64,000 nt of DNA. Source: Xenopus tropicalis. Its lineage: Eukaryota; Chordata; Amphibia; Anura; Pipidae. Both the position numbers and the translations under genes were made by a program. This document shows positions 1 to 10,730 of the stretch, piece by piece; within the stretch, counting starts at the first letter, position 1; each line of letters begins with the position of its first letter. Location of the stretch: the NCBI RefSeq assembly GCF_000004195.4, contig NC_030680.2, forward strand, positions 153,897,320 through 153,961,319. Direction: 5' to 3'. The notes beneath the pieces are model-generated. The model searched no databases. It had not been told where the DNA came from and saw nothing but the letters and a program-made list of their open reading frames with translations.

Positions 1-284
1 GAAAGACTGAGAGACAGACCCACAGACAGAAAGACTGAGAGACAGACAGACAGACAGACTGAGAGACAGACAGAGAGACTGAGAGACAGACAGACAGACA
101 GCCTGAGAGACAGACAAACAGACTGAGAGACAGACAGACAGACTTGAGAGACAGACAAACAGACTGAGAGACAGAAAGAGAGACAGAGACAGACTGAGAA
201 ACAGACAGACAGACAGACAGACTGAGAGACAGACAGACAGACTGAGAGACAGGCAGGCAAAAAGACTGAGAGACAGACAGACAC
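1..284. repeat. GACA/GAGA-rich microsatellite
   Basis: Imperfect purine-rich simple repeat built from GACAGACA and ACTGAGAGACAG words, starting before the window edge. It lies in the intron downstream of the stabilin exon at 473-354 (gene on minus strand). No coding signal is seen. Confidence 0.9.
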
Positions 285-353
285 CATGGCTGATTATCTA
301 TTACACTGTTGGGGCATTGGGGCAAGTTGTAGGTCCCATAAGGGCACCTTTAC

Positions 354-473
354 CTTCTGGTTAATTGCCAGGAATTCCCCACTGAGAGTCCAGAGTCTGC
401 GCGGCTTTAGGTCGGACAGTAAGTGCTGACCCGGTACCGTATGGAGTTTGCAGAATTCCCTGGCAAAGGTTTC
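354..473 (-). CDS. stab1: Stabilin exon: second part of first FAS1 domain
   Basis: Forty codons in one open frame, beginning ETFAREFCKLH and ending LAINQK. The acceptor is TTCTGCAG before GAAACC and the donor is CAGAAG followed by GTAAAG. It holds the FAS1 middle signature: a helix with FCKLH, then a PGQHLL strand, and WTLSGE, which corresponds to the conserved TLxG of fasciclin-type domains. It begins in phase 0 and so follows the exon at 10224-10112 directly, which ends in phase 0 after the GPLTVFVP strand. It is the last exon visible; the rest of the domain lies beyond the left edge. Resemblance to vertebrate stabilin-1 is closer than to stabilin-2, judged from memory of both. Confidence 0.82.
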
Positions 474-526
474 CTGCAGAACCAATCAAACGCCTTTAAA
501 CAACATTAATGCAAAACATATTCCCT

Positions 527-3500
527 GTGCAGTCATGTGATTGGTGCAGTTATGGGATCGGTGCAGTCATGTGATCGGTGCAGTTACGGGATTGGTGCAG
601 TTATGGGATCGGTGCAGTTATGTGATCGGTGCAGTTACGGGATTGGTGCAGTCATGTGATTGGTGCAGTTATGGGATCGGTGCAGTCATGTGATCGGTGC
701 AGTTACGGGATTGGTGCAGTTATGGGATCGGTGCAGTTATGTGATCGGTGCAGTTACGGGATCGGTGCAGTCATGTGATCGGTGCAGTTACGGGATTGGT
801 GCAGTTATGGGATCGGTGCAGTTATGGGATCGGTGCAGTTATGTGATCGGTGCAGTTATGGGATCGGTGCAGTTATGGGATCGGTGCAGTTACGGGATCG
901 GTGCAGTTACGGGATCGGTGCAGTTATGGGATCCGTGCAGTTACGGGATCGGTGCAGTTACGGGATCGGTGCAGTTATGGGATCCGTGCAGTTACGGGAT
1001 TGGTGCAGTTATGGGATCGGTGCAGTTATGGGATCCGTGCAGTTACGGGATTGGTGCAGTTACGGGATCGGTGCAGTTACGGGATTGGTGCAGTTATGGG
1101 ATCGGTGCAGTTATGGGATCGGTGCAGTTATGGGATCGGTGCAGTTATGGGATCCGTGCAGTTACGGGATTGGTGCAGTTACGGGATCGGTGCAGTTATG
1201 GGATCGGTGCAGTTATGGGATCCGTGCAGTTACGGGATTGGTGCAGTTACGGGATCGGTGCAGTTACGGGATCGGTGCAGTTATGGGATCCGTGCAGTTA
1301 CGGGATCGGTGCAGTTATGGGATCGGTGCAGTTACGGGATTGGTGCAGTTATGGGATCGGTGCAGTTATGGGATTGGTGCAGTTACGGGATCGGTGCAGT
1401 CATGTGATCGGTGCAGTTACGGGATCGGTGCAGTTACGGGATCGGTGCAGTTACGGGATCGGTGCAGTTATGGGATCGGTGCAGTTATGGGATCCGTGCA
1501 GTTACGGGATTGGTGCAGTTATGGGATCGGTGCAGTTTAGGGATCCGTGCAGTTACGGGATTGGTGCAGTTACGGGATTGGTGCAGTTATGGGATCGGTG
1601 CAGTTATGGGATCCGTGCAGTTACGGGATTGGTGCAGTTACGGGATTGGTGCAGTTACGGGATCGGTGCAGTTATGGGATTGGTGCAGTTATGGGATCGG
1701 TGCAGTTACGGGATTGGTGCAGTTACGGGATCGGTGCAGTCATGTGATCGGTGCAGTTACGGGATTGGTGCAGTTACGGGATCGGTGCAGTTATGGGATC
1801 GGTGCAGTTATGGGATCGGTGCAGTTACGGGATCGGTGCAGTTACGGGATCGGTGCAGTCATGTGATCGGTGCAGTTACGGGATCGGTGCAGTTACGGGA
1901 TCGGTGCAGTTATGGGATCCGTGCAGTTACGGGATCGGTGCAGTTACGGGATCGGTGCAGTTATGGGATCCGTGCAGTTACGGGATCGGTGCAGTCATGT
2001 GATCGTGCAGTTACGGGATCGGTGGCAGTTACGGGATCGGTGCAGTTATGGGATCCGTGCAGTTACGGGATCGGTGCAGTTATGGGATCGGTGCAGTTAC
2101 GGGATTGGTGCAGTTACGGGATCGGTGCAGTTACGGGATCGGTGCAGTTATGGGATCCGTGCAGTTACGGGATCGGTGCAGTTATGGGATCGGTGCAGTT
2201 ACGGGATTGGTGCAGTTATGGGATCGGTGCAGTCATGTGATCGGTGCAGTTACGGGATCGGTGCAGTTACGGGATCGGTGCAGTTACGGGATCGGTGCAG
2301 TTATGGGATCCGTGCAGTTACGGGATCGGTGCAGTTATGGGATTGGTGCAGTTATGGGATCGGTGCAGTTACGGGATTGGTGCAGTTACGGGATCGGTGC
2401 AGTCATGTGATCGGTGCAGTTACGGGATTGGTGCAGTTACGGGATCGGTGCAGTTATGGGATTGGTGCAGTTATGGGATCGGTGCAGTTACGGGATCGGT
2501 GCAGTTACGGGATCGGTGCAGTCATGTGATCGGTGCAGTTACGGGATCGGTGCAGTTACGGGATCGGTGCAGTTATGGGATCCGTGCAGTTACGGGATCG
2601 GTGCAGTTACGGGATCGGTGCAGTTATGGGATCCGTGCAGTTACGGGATCGGTGCAGTCATGTGATCGGTGCAGTTACGGGATCGGTGCAGTTACGGGAT
2701 CGGTGCAGTTATGGGATCGGTGCAGTTACGGGATCGGTGCAGTTACGGGATCGGTGCAGTTACGGGATCGGTGCAGTTACGGGATTGGTGCAGTTACTGG
2801 ATCGGTGCAGTTATGGGATCGGTGCAGTTACGGATCGGTGCAGTTAGGGATCGGTGCAGTTATGGGATCGGTGCAGTTATGTGATTGGTGCAGTTATGGG
2901 ATCGGTGCAGTTACGGGATCGGTGCAGTTACGGGATTGGTGCAGTTACGGGATCGGTGCAGTTACGGGATTGGTGCAGTTATGGGATCGGTGCAGTTATG
3001 GGATCCGTGCAGTTACGGGATCGGTGCAGTTACGGGATCGGTGCAGTTATGGGATCCGTGCAGTTACGGGATCGGTGCAGTCATGTGATCGGTGCAGTTA
3101 CGGGATCGGTGCAGTTACGGGATCGGTGCAGTTATGGGATCGGTGCAGTTACGGGATCGGTGCAGTTACGGGATCGGTGCAGTTACGGGATTGGTGCAGT
3201 TACGGGATCGGTGCAGTTACGGGATTGGTGCAGTTATGTGATTGGTGCAGTTATGGGATCGGTGCAGTTATGGGATCCGTGCAGTTACGGGATCGGTGCA
3301 GTTACGGGATCGGTGCAGTTATGGGATCCGTGCAGTTACGGGATCGGTGCAGTCATGTGATCGGTGCAGTTACGGGATCGGTGCAGTTACGGGATCGGTG
3401 CAGTTATGGGATCGGTGCAGTTACGGGATCGGTGCAGTTACGGGATCGGTGCAGTTACGGGATCGGTGCAGTTACGGGATCGGTGCAGTTATGGGATCGG

Positions 3501-4720
3501 TGCAGTTATGGGATCGGTGCAGTTACGGGATCGGTGCAGTTACGGGATCGGTGCAGTTATGGGATCGGTGCAGTCATGTGATCGGTGCAGTTACGGGATC
3601 GGTGCAGTCATGTGATCGGTGCAGTTATGGGATCGGTGCAGTTACGGGATCGGTGCAGTTACGGGATCGGTGCAGTTATGGGATCCGTGCAGTTACGGGA
3701 TCGGTGCAGTTACGGGATCGGTGCAGTTATGGGATCGGTGCAGTTACGGGATCGGTGCAGTTACGGGATCGGTGCAGTTATGGGATCGGTGCAGTTACGG
3801 GATCGGTGCAGTTACGGGATCGGTGCAGTTATGGGATCCGTGCAGTTACGGGATCGGTGCAGTCATGTGATCGGTGCAGTTACGGGATCGGTGCAGTTAC
3901 GGGATCGGTGCAGTTACGGGATCGGTGCAGTTACGGGATCGGTGCAGTCATGTGATCGGTGCAGTTATGGGATCGGTGCAGTCATGTGATCGGTGCAGTT
4001 ATGGGATCGGTGCAGTTATGGGATCGGTGCAGTTACGGGATCGGTGCAGTTACGGGATCGGTGCAGTTATGGGATCGGTGCAGTTACGGGATCGGTGCAG
4101 TTACGGGATTGGTGCAGTTATGGGATTGGTGCAGTTACGGGATTGGTGCAGTTATGGGATTGGTGCAGTTACGGGATTGGTGCAGTTATGGGATCGGTGC
4201 AGTTATGGGATCGGTGCAGTTACGGGATCGGTGCAGTCATGTGATTGGTGCAGTCATGTGATTGGTGCAGTTATGGGATCGGTGCAGTCATGTGATCGGT
4301 GCAGTTATGGGATCGGTGCAGTTATGGGATCGGTGCAGTTACGGGATCGGTGCAGTCATGTGATTGGTGCAGTCATGTGATTGGTGCAGTTATGGGATCG
4401 GTGCAGTCATGTGATTGGTGCAGTTATGGGATCGGTGCAGTCATGTGATTGGTGCAGTTATGGGATCGGTGCAGTTATGGGATTGGTGCAGTCATGTGAT
4501 TGGTGCAGTTATGGGATCGGTGCAGTCATGTGATTGGTGCAGTTATGGGATCGGTGCAGTCATGTGATTGGTGCAGTTACGGGATCGGTGCAGTTATGGG
4601 ATCGGTGCAGTCATGTTATTGGTGCAGTAACGGGATCGGTGCAGTTACGGGATCGGTGCAGTTACGGGATCGGTGCAGTCATGTGATTGGTGCAGTTATG
4701 GGATCGGTGCAGTTATGGGA
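527..4720. repeat. 17-bp minisatellite, about 247 copies
   Basis: Tandem units of the form GGTGCAGTTACGGGATC, with the common variants TTATGGGATC, CATGTGATC and GGATCCG (which makes BamHI sites). The period of 17 means that three turns make a 17-residue peptide repeat, which explains the long overlapping open frames; none is a credible gene. Unit variants recur in blocks, so higher-order structure exists. A few units lose or gain bases near 2004-2030 and 2790-2850. It sits in a stabilin intron. Confidence 0.97.
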
Positions 4721-4902
4721 GTATTGCATGGGCTGTATTGTACAGTGGGGCTCCGCCCACAGAGTATTGCATGGGCTGTATTGTATAGTGGGGCTCCGCC
4801 CACAGAGTACTGCATGGGCTGTATTGTATAGTGGGGCTCCGCCCACAGAGTATTGCATGGGCTGTATTGTATAGTGGGGCTCCGCCCACAGAGTATTGCA
4901 TA
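4721..4902. repeat. 43-bp tandem repeat, 4.3 copies
   Basis: Units start GTATTGCATGGGCTGTATTG at 4721, 4764, 4807 and 4850, with a partial fifth at 4893. Each carries GGGGCTCCGCCCACAGA. The array runs to just before the assembly gap. Confidence 0.95.
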
Positions 4903-4933
4903 AGAGTGACAAATAGAGAGACATGAGTGCAAG

Positions 4934-5933
4934 NNNNNNNNNNNNNNNNNNNNNNNNNNNNNNNNNNNNNNNNNNNNNNNNNNNNNNNNNNNNNNNNNNN
5001 NNNNNNNNNNNNNNNNNNNNNNNNNNNNNNNNNNNNNNNNNNNNNNNNNNNNNNNNNNNNNNNNNNNNNNNNNNNNNNNNNNNNNNNNNNNNNNNNNNNN
5101 NNNNNNNNNNNNNNNNNNNNNNNNNNNNNNNNNNNNNNNNNNNNNNNNNNNNNNNNNNNNNNNNNNNNNNNNNNNNNNNNNNNNNNNNNNNNNNNNNNNN
5201 NNNNNNNNNNNNNNNNNNNNNNNNNNNNNNNNNNNNNNNNNNNNNNNNNNNNNNNNNNNNNNNNNNNNNNNNNNNNNNNNNNNNNNNNNNNNNNNNNNNN
5301 NNNNNNNNNNNNNNNNNNNNNNNNNNNNNNNNNNNNNNNNNNNNNNNNNNNNNNNNNNNNNNNNNNNNNNNNNNNNNNNNNNNNNNNNNNNNNNNNNNNN
5401 NNNNNNNNNNNNNNNNNNNNNNNNNNNNNNNNNNNNNNNNNNNNNNNNNNNNNNNNNNNNNNNNNNNNNNNNNNNNNNNNNNNNNNNNNNNNNNNNNNNN
5501 NNNNNNNNNNNNNNNNNNNNNNNNNNNNNNNNNNNNNNNNNNNNNNNNNNNNNNNNNNNNNNNNNNNNNNNNNNNNNNNNNNNNNNNNNNNNNNNNNNNN
5601 NNNNNNNNNNNNNNNNNNNNNNNNNNNNNNNNNNNNNNNNNNNNNNNNNNNNNNNNNNNNNNNNNNNNNNNNNNNNNNNNNNNNNNNNNNNNNNNNNNNN
5701 NNNNNNNNNNNNNNNNNNNNNNNNNNNNNNNNNNNNNNNNNNNNNNNNNNNNNNNNNNNNNNNNNNNNNNNNNNNNNNNNNNNNNNNNNNNNNNNNNNNN
5801 NNNNNNNNNNNNNNNNNNNNNNNNNNNNNNNNNNNNNNNNNNNNNNNNNNNNNNNNNNNNNNNNNNNNNNNNNNNNNNNNNNNNNNNNNNNNNNNNNNNN
5901 NNNNNNNNNNNNNNNNNNNNNNNNNNNNNNNNN
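4934..5933. other. Assembly gap, exactly 1000 N
   Basis: One thousand N bases. The round size suggests a placeholder. The base words on both sides (left ...AGACATGAGTGCAAG, right GCTCC...GGGTA) occur joined without a gap at 6441-6484, so little or no sequence may be missing. Confidence 0.98.
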
Positions 5934-5954
5934 GCTCCACACCGGGTATACTCA

Positions 5955-6070
5955 CATTCACAATTGCGCGCTTGGTGTAAGGGACAAACCACGTGAGGGG
6001 TCGCGAATTTCCTTACAGTCAGGGAACAGCCCTCTCTGTATCATCAAAAAGTAACTTGTGAATAAAGAAG
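5955..6070 (-). pseudogene. Noisy extra copy 1 of stabilin FAS1 exon
   Basis: Recognisable copy of the exon at 10224-10112, including the GACCCCTCAC strand region and the flanking donor CACTCA-like intron start. It is 116 nt long instead of 113, with several single-base insertions and deletions that break the frame. It starts 21 bases after the N gap. The indel pattern, affecting intron and exon alike, looks like unpolished long-read sequence and not like evolutionary decay. Confidence 0.75.
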
Positions 6071-6242
6071 CTTGACTCTATTATCAATTTATTTGTAACT
6101 GACGCCGCCATGCACTGCCTGTACCCCACATTACACTGTTTCCACTTATGTTTGTTCTTGCTATAACCCGCACCAGCGTTACCGATCTTGAGTATCATCA
6201 TGTTATTTAATAAGGGGGATACTTGGGGCAGAAAATAACCCT

Positions 6243-6340
6243 ATTGTTTATTGATAAGGATATTACAGTCACTGAGGGGTTCTGTGCCCGTCATATAAGG
6301 CACAAGGCTGCAGGGAGTTATACAGGGAAATCTTGGATCC
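6243..6340 (-). repeat. Inverted fragment of stabilin intron
   Basis: Reverse complement of the intron segment found in direct orientation at about 6690-6775 and 10322-10407 (words such as CTGTATAACTCCCTGCAGCC, AACCCCTCAGTGACTG and ATATCCTTATCA). It lies between two direct copies of the same FAS1 exon. Confidence 0.8.
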
Positions 6341-6487
6341 AACAGTGGGTTCGAGGATAGTTGGCCTCCTGAAAATTAATTTATTATATCCGCGCTTTTG
6401 TACATGTATTGATATAGTGGGGCTCCGCACAGGTCTCATAGAGTGACAAATAGAGAGACATGAGTGCAAGCTCCCGGGTAATACTCA

Positions 6488-6599
6488 CATTCACATTGCG
6501 CAGCTTGGTGTAAGGGACAACACAGTGGAGGGGTCCGAATTTCCTTACAGTCAGGGAACAGCCTCCTCTGTATCATCATAAAGTAACATTGTATAAAAG
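6488..6599 (-). pseudogene. Noisy extra copy 2 of stabilin FAS1 exon
   Basis: Second extra copy of the exon at 10224-10112, 112 nt instead of 113, with at least four single-base differences in length (for example GACAACACAG against GACAAACACAG). Its left flank at 6417-6480 equals the left flank of the N gap, so this copy shows what the gap junction should look like. The frame is broken. Confidence 0.78.
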
Positions 6600-6681
6600 C
6601 TTGCACTCTATTATCATTTTTATTGTAACTGACCCAGCCATCACTGCCTGTACCCCCAACATTCCTATATATATAGTGATA

Positions 6682-6910
6682 CCAGAGTTCCCTGTATAAC
6701 TCTCCGCAGCTTGTGCCTTTATATGGGGGGCACAGAACCCCTCAGTGACTGCTAATATCCTTATCATTTACAGTAGGGGGTACAGTATCCCTTATAATAC
6801 ATGAGTGATACTCAGAGTTCCCTGTATAACTCAGCCTGCAGCCTTGTGCCTTTATATGGGCACAGAACCCTCAGTGACTGCTAATATCCTTATCATTTAC
6901 AGTAGGGGGG
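6682..6910. repeat. Two-copy intron repeat, about 130 bp
   Basis: GAGTTCCCTGTATAACTC through TTATCATTTACAGTAGGGGG occurs twice in tandem. The same pair is present at 10314-10542 in the second copy of the block. Confidence 0.85.
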
Positions 6911-7040
6911 AAAATCTATGGGAAAAAACTAGAACTGAATTTGGAGAAATGTTTTTTGTCCGTGAGTTTTGAGGTGATAAAGATGTGATTTCTTTTTCTC
7001 ACTGAACTGAATCAGTCCCATTGTTCCATACAGACTGTTA

Positions 7041-7086
7041 CTCACACTTACACTGACACTCACACTGACACTCACACTCACACTGT
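7041..7086. repeat. CACTCA/CACTGA microsatellite (block copy A)
   Basis: Short repeat of ACTCAC and ACTGAC words a few bases from the donor of the exon at 7229-7099, on the intron side. An identical tract is at 10671-10717 in the other block copy. Confidence 0.85.
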
Positions 7087-7098
7087 CTCTTTCCTTAC

Positions 7099-7229
7099 CG
7101 AATATCCTCTGGGCTCCCGTCAGTTTCCAAGTGTGCGGAGATATTTTATTGAGCTTCGAAATCTGGTTTAATATGGTCCCATAGGCATCTTGTCCCATTC
7201 CCCGATCTCCCAGTGCTCACAACACACAG
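7099..7229 (-). pseudogene. Noisy copy of stabilin EGF-end/linker exon
   Basis: Copy of the exon at 10858-10731, with 131 nt instead of 128. The three extra bases are single insertions (CATAGGCATC, CCATTCCCCG and TCACAACACA), each breaking the frame. Acceptor and donor are otherwise kept. It is best read as the same exon assembled twice, with this version carrying sequencing errors. Confidence 0.8.
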
Positions 7230-7299
7230 CTATGGGGCAAAGCACAGAGTTAGGGTACAGAGAGCCCCCAATTGTCTGTAACTGCTTAATATATATTAT

Positions 7300-8600
7300 A
7301 CGCACTCCCAATCCCCATTAACTGGCCTTCCAGGCTGGGCCCCTTTAGCCCATAACAAGGTTACAGATATATAGAAAAACATTGGGTAACAGTCACCCCG
7401 CTATAGGTTCCAGGGAACCCAGGGCACAAATAAGCACTCACCCCAAATCCCCCTCTAACTGGCCTTCAGGCTGGGCCCCCTTAGCCCATAACAAGGTTAC
7501 AGATATATAGAAACATTGGGGTAACAGTCACCCCGCTATAGTTCCAGGGGTACCCAGGGCACAAATAAGCACTCACCCCAAATCCCCCCTAACTGGCCTT
7601 CAGGCTGGGCCCCTTAGCCCATAACAAGGTTACAGATATATAGAAACATTGGGGTAACAGTCACCCCGCTATAGTTCCAGGGGTACCCAGGGCACAAGCA
7701 CTCACCCCCAAATCCCCCCTACACTGCGCCTTCAGGCTGGGCCCCCTTAGCCCATAACAAGGTTACAGATATATAGAAACATTGGGGTAACAGTCACCCC
7801 GCTATAGTTCCAGGGGTACCAGGGCACAAATAAGCACTCACCCCAAATCCCCCCTAACTGGCCTTCAGGCTGGGCCCCTTAGCCCATAACAAGGTTACAG
7901 ATATATAGAAACATTGGGGTAACAGTCACCCCGCTATAGTTCCAGGGGTACCCAGGGCACAAATAAGCACTCACCCCAAATCCCCCCCTAACTGGCCTTC
8001 AGGCTGGGCCCCCCTTAGCCCATAACAAGGTTACAGATATATAGAAACATTGGGGTAACAGTCACCCCCGCTATAGTTCCAGGGGTAACCCAGGGCACAA
8101 ATAAGCACTCACCCCAAATCCCCCCCTAACTGGCCTTCAGGCTGGGCCCCCTTAGCCCATAACAAGGTTACAGATATATAGAAACATTGGGGTAACAGTC
8201 ACCCCGCTATAGTTCCAGGGGTACCCCAGGGCAACAAATAAGCACTCACCCAAATCCCCCCTAACTGGCCTTCAGGCCTGGGCCCCCTTAGCCCATAACA
8301 AGGTTACAGATATATAGAACATTGGGGTAACAGTCACCCCGCTATAGTTCAGGGGGTACCCAGGGCCAAATAAGCACTCAACCAAATCCCCCCCTAACTG
8401 GCCTTCCAGGCTGGGCCCCCTTACCCATAACAAGGTTACAGATATATAGAAACATTGGGGTAACAGTCACCCCGCTATAGTTCCAGGGGTACCCAGGGCA
8501 CAAATAAGCACCCCAAATCCCCCCCTAACTGGCCTTCAGGCTGGGCCCCCTTAGCCCATAACAAGGTTACAGATATACACATTGGGGTAACAGTCCCCCC
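7300..8600. repeat. 135-bp satellite, array A, about 10 copies
   Basis: Units contain AACTGGCCTTCAGGCTGGGC, CCATAACAAGGTTACAGATA, ACATTGGGGTAACAGTCACC and TACCCAGGGCACAAATAAGC. Homopolymer and single-base indels are frequent. The array lies in the intron between the exons at 7229-7099 and 8768-8638. The same satellite occurs at 10925-12220 and 31325-34385. Confidence 0.95.
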
Positions 8601-8637
8601 GCTATAGTGCCCCCCAATGCCCGGGCGAGTTACTCAC

Positions 8638-8768
8638 GTTGGGGTTCCGGCCGCACTGGGCTGGCATTGGGCGCTACTATCACATGGGTGCAGGGTGCAG
8701 GCCCCGTGGGCGTAACAGTCGCTGGAGCCCCTTCGCTGGATCATTCCGGGTTTACAGGCACAATAGGA
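8638..8768 (-). CDS. stab1: Stabilin exon: EGF-like module end and next Cys cluster
   Basis: Open for 43 codons plus two bases; acceptor TTCCTTCCAG, donor CCAAC followed by GTGAGT. It starts in phase 0 with SYCACKPG, which completes the EGF begun in the exon at 9333-9137, and continues with CYAHGAC...HPCDSSAQCQ, the opening Cys pattern of the next EGF. The two terminal bases AC pair with the first base of the exon at 10858 to give Thr, and then CVCEHW closes that EGF. The clustered DCYAHGAC spacing is like stabilin-1. This copy has an intact frame; the copy at 12393-12262 does not. It probably belongs on the other side of the FAS1/linker exons than its present map position suggests. Confidence 0.82.
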
Positions 8769-9136
8769 CTGGAAGGAAATGAGGGGTATCACAGAGTGCG
8801 GCACACACGGGGCGCTCAATGTGCCCCAGTGTTTTTCGCCATCATTTCTACAGGAACGCTGAGGGGCGACTGTTCCATGGGAATAACTGCCCCCCGGGTA
8901 CCAGGGACCCCCCAGCATTTGACTAAATCAATTGCCCTTTGGCATTAGGGTTATGGGGGAGAGAAGGTGCCAGTGTGCCAGGCAGGAGGGTAAATAGTTT
9001 GCACCATTAGAGGGTCCCTGGCATCCCAGTCCGACACTATTTGGGGGGTTCTATGGGTTCTGCCCGGATTCTCAGGTTTGTATCCCCCCCACCCAGACGC
9101 ACTTACCCTTCTACATATTGAGGGGTGCAGACATAC

Positions 9137-9333
9137 CTTTCCGGGGGTCCGGTAGATACATTTGGTAGAGTTTTCGGGGCAGCCCCCATAATTCACTGAG
9201 CAGGGATTGACAGGGGAGCAGATCTTGCCGTCCCCAAAATAACCCTCCTTACAGGCGCAGGTGTATTTGCGGGGTCCCTCGGGGGTACAGGTGGCATGTG
9301 CGGAGCAGGGTGACGTTTTGCAGGGGTTCTGGG
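9137..9333 (-). CDS. stab1: Stabilin exon: two consecutive EGF-like modules
   Basis: Sixty-five codons, opened by two bases that complete a codon from a preceding exon (phase 1). The acceptor is CCTCCCTCAG and the donor is GGAAAG followed by GTATGT. The first EGF reads NPCKTSPCSAHATC, then YTCACKEGYFGDGKIC; the second begins NPCSVNYGGCPENSTKC. This is the NPC...GDG...C pattern typical of stabilin EGF repeats, and the GGCPENST segment is close to stabilin-1. A polypyrimidine array (in gene orientation) starts within 80 bp upstream of the acceptor. The phase-1 start does not fit the phase-0 end of exon 4 (24253-24171), so at least one intervening exon is missing, unless a second AG three to five bases further in is used. 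Confidence 0.84.
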
Positions 9334-9407
9334 CTGAGGGAGGAAAGGGGGGTCACTGGAGAAATAAAAGCCCCCATTGCCGGAGACTCCCCCTTGGATT
9401 TACAGGA

Positions 9408-10085
9408 GTCAGGGGCAGAGGAGGGAGGGGGAGAGGAGGGAGGGACAGGGGGAGGGGCAGAGGAGGGGAGGGAGAAGAGGAGGGAGGGGCAGAGGAGGGA
9501 GGGGGAGAGGAGGGAGGGGGCAGAGAGGGAGGGGGAGAGGAGGGAGGGGGAGAGGAGAGGGGGAGAGGGAGAAGGAGGGAGAGAAAGGAGGGAGGGAGAG
9601 GAGGGAGGGGAGAGAGGGAGGGGCAGAGGAGGGAGGGGCAGAGGAGTGAGGGGCAGAGAGGAGGGGAGAGGGAGAAGAGGATGAGGGGCAGGGAGGAGGG
9701 GGAGAGGAGTGAGGGGCAGAGGGAGGGAGGGCAGAGAGGGAGGGGGAGAGGAGTGAGGGGCGAGAGGGAGGGGGAGAGGAGTGAGAGGGGCAGAGGGAGG
9801 GAGGGGGAGAGGAGTGAAGGGGCAGAGGAGGAAGGGGGAGAGGAGTGGAGGGGAGAGAGGGAGGAGGGGGGAGAGTGAGTGAGGGGCAGAGGAGGAGGGG
9901 GATGAGAGGAGGGAGGGACAGGGAGGGCAGAGGGAGGGAGGGGGAGAGGGAGGGAGGGGGAGAAGGTGAGAGGGAGGGGCAGAGGGAGGGAGGGGGAGAG
10001 GAGTGAGGGGCAGAGGAGGGAGGGGGAGAGGAAGGGTGAGGGGCAGTGAGCAGAGGGGGGGAGAGGGAAGGGGCAGGAGGAGGAG
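9408..10085. repeat. GA-rich polypurine array
   Basis: Irregular tandem GAGGAGGGAGGGGGAGAG and GGGGCAGAGG words, with purine nearly throughout on the plus strand. Long overlapping open frames of Gly/Glu/Arg or Pro/Ser/Leu are composition effects. In gene orientation it is a polypyrimidine tract upstream of the exon at 9333. At 10085-10095 it joins abruptly to the FAS1 intron, a suspected false join. Confidence 0.93.
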
Positions 10086-10111
10086 AGTGCAGCCTCCCGG
10101 GTAATACTCAC

Positions 10112-10224
10112 ATTCACATTGCGCAGCTTGGTGTAAGGGACAAACACAGTGAGGGGTCCGAATTTCCTTACAGTCAGGGAACAGCCCTCCTCTGTATCAT
10201 CATAAAGTAACATTGTATCAAAAG
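10112..10224 (-). CDS. stab1: Stabilin exon: start of first FAS1 domain
   Basis: Two bases completing a codon, then 37 codons. The acceptor is GAGTGCAAG before CTTTTGATA; the donor is GTGAATGTGAGT, with GTGAGT opening the intron. It reads FDTMLLYDDTEEGCSLTV and then FGPLTVFVPYTKLRNVN. GPLTVFVP is the first conserved strand of fasciclin-type FAS1 domains, and the EGCS segment parallels the QGC of stabilin-1. It starts in phase 1, fitting the exon at 10858-10731, and ends in phase 0, fitting 473-354. Of three copies in the window, this is the only one with an intact frame. Confidence 0.85.
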
Positions 10225-10313
10225 CTTGCACTCTATTATCATTTATTATTGTAACTGACCCAGCCCATCACTGCCTGTACCCCCAACATTACCCCTAATA
10301 TATAGTGATACCC

Positions 10314-10542
10314 AGAGTTCCCTGTATAACTCCCTGCAGCCTTGTGCCTTTATATGGGGGGCACAGAACCCCTCAGTGACTGCTAATATCCTTATCATTT
10401 ACAGTAGGGGGTACAGTATCCCTTATAATACATGAGTGATACTCAGAGTTCCCTGTATAACTCAGCCTGCAGCCTTGTGCCTTTATATGGGCACAGAACC
10501 CCTCAGTGACTGCTAATATCCTTATCATTTACAGTAGGGGGG
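10314..10542. repeat. Two-copy intron repeat, about 130 bp (block copy B)
   Basis: Same pair as at 6682-6910, without the indels, between the FAS1 and linker exons. A reversed piece of it lies at 6243-6340. Confidence 0.85.
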
Positions 10543-10670
10543 AAAATCTATGGGAAAAAACTAGAACTGAATTTGGAGAAATGTTTTTTGTCCGTGAGTT
10601 TTGAGGTGATAAAGATGTGATTTCTTTTTCTCACTGAACTGAATCAGTCCCATTGTTCCATACAGACTGT

Positions 10671-10717
10671 TACTCACACTTACACTGACACTCACACTGA
10701 CACTCACACTCACACTG
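10671..10717. repeat. CACTCA/CACTGA microsatellite (block copy B)
   Basis: Same short tract as at 7041-7086. It begins about 14 bases inside the intron after the donor of the exon at 10858-10731. Confidence 0.85.
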
Positions 10718-10730
10718 TCTCTTTCCTTAC

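Noticed and set aside
660..4380. Repeat protein with a VQLRDRCSYGIGAVTGS unit
   Set aside because: The 17-bp array gives the same peptide in all three plus frames; it lies inside a stabilin intron.
527..4720. CRISPR array
   Set aside because: Units are contiguous repeats with no unique spacers, in a eukaryotic intron.
4679..6054. Open frames of 357-437 codons crossing the gap
   Set aside because: Nearly all codons are N.
9261..10231. Gly/Glu/Arg-rich and Pro/Ser/Leu-rich proteins
   Set aside because: Composition of the GA-rich tract on each strand; only the true exon at 10224-10112 is supported within this span.
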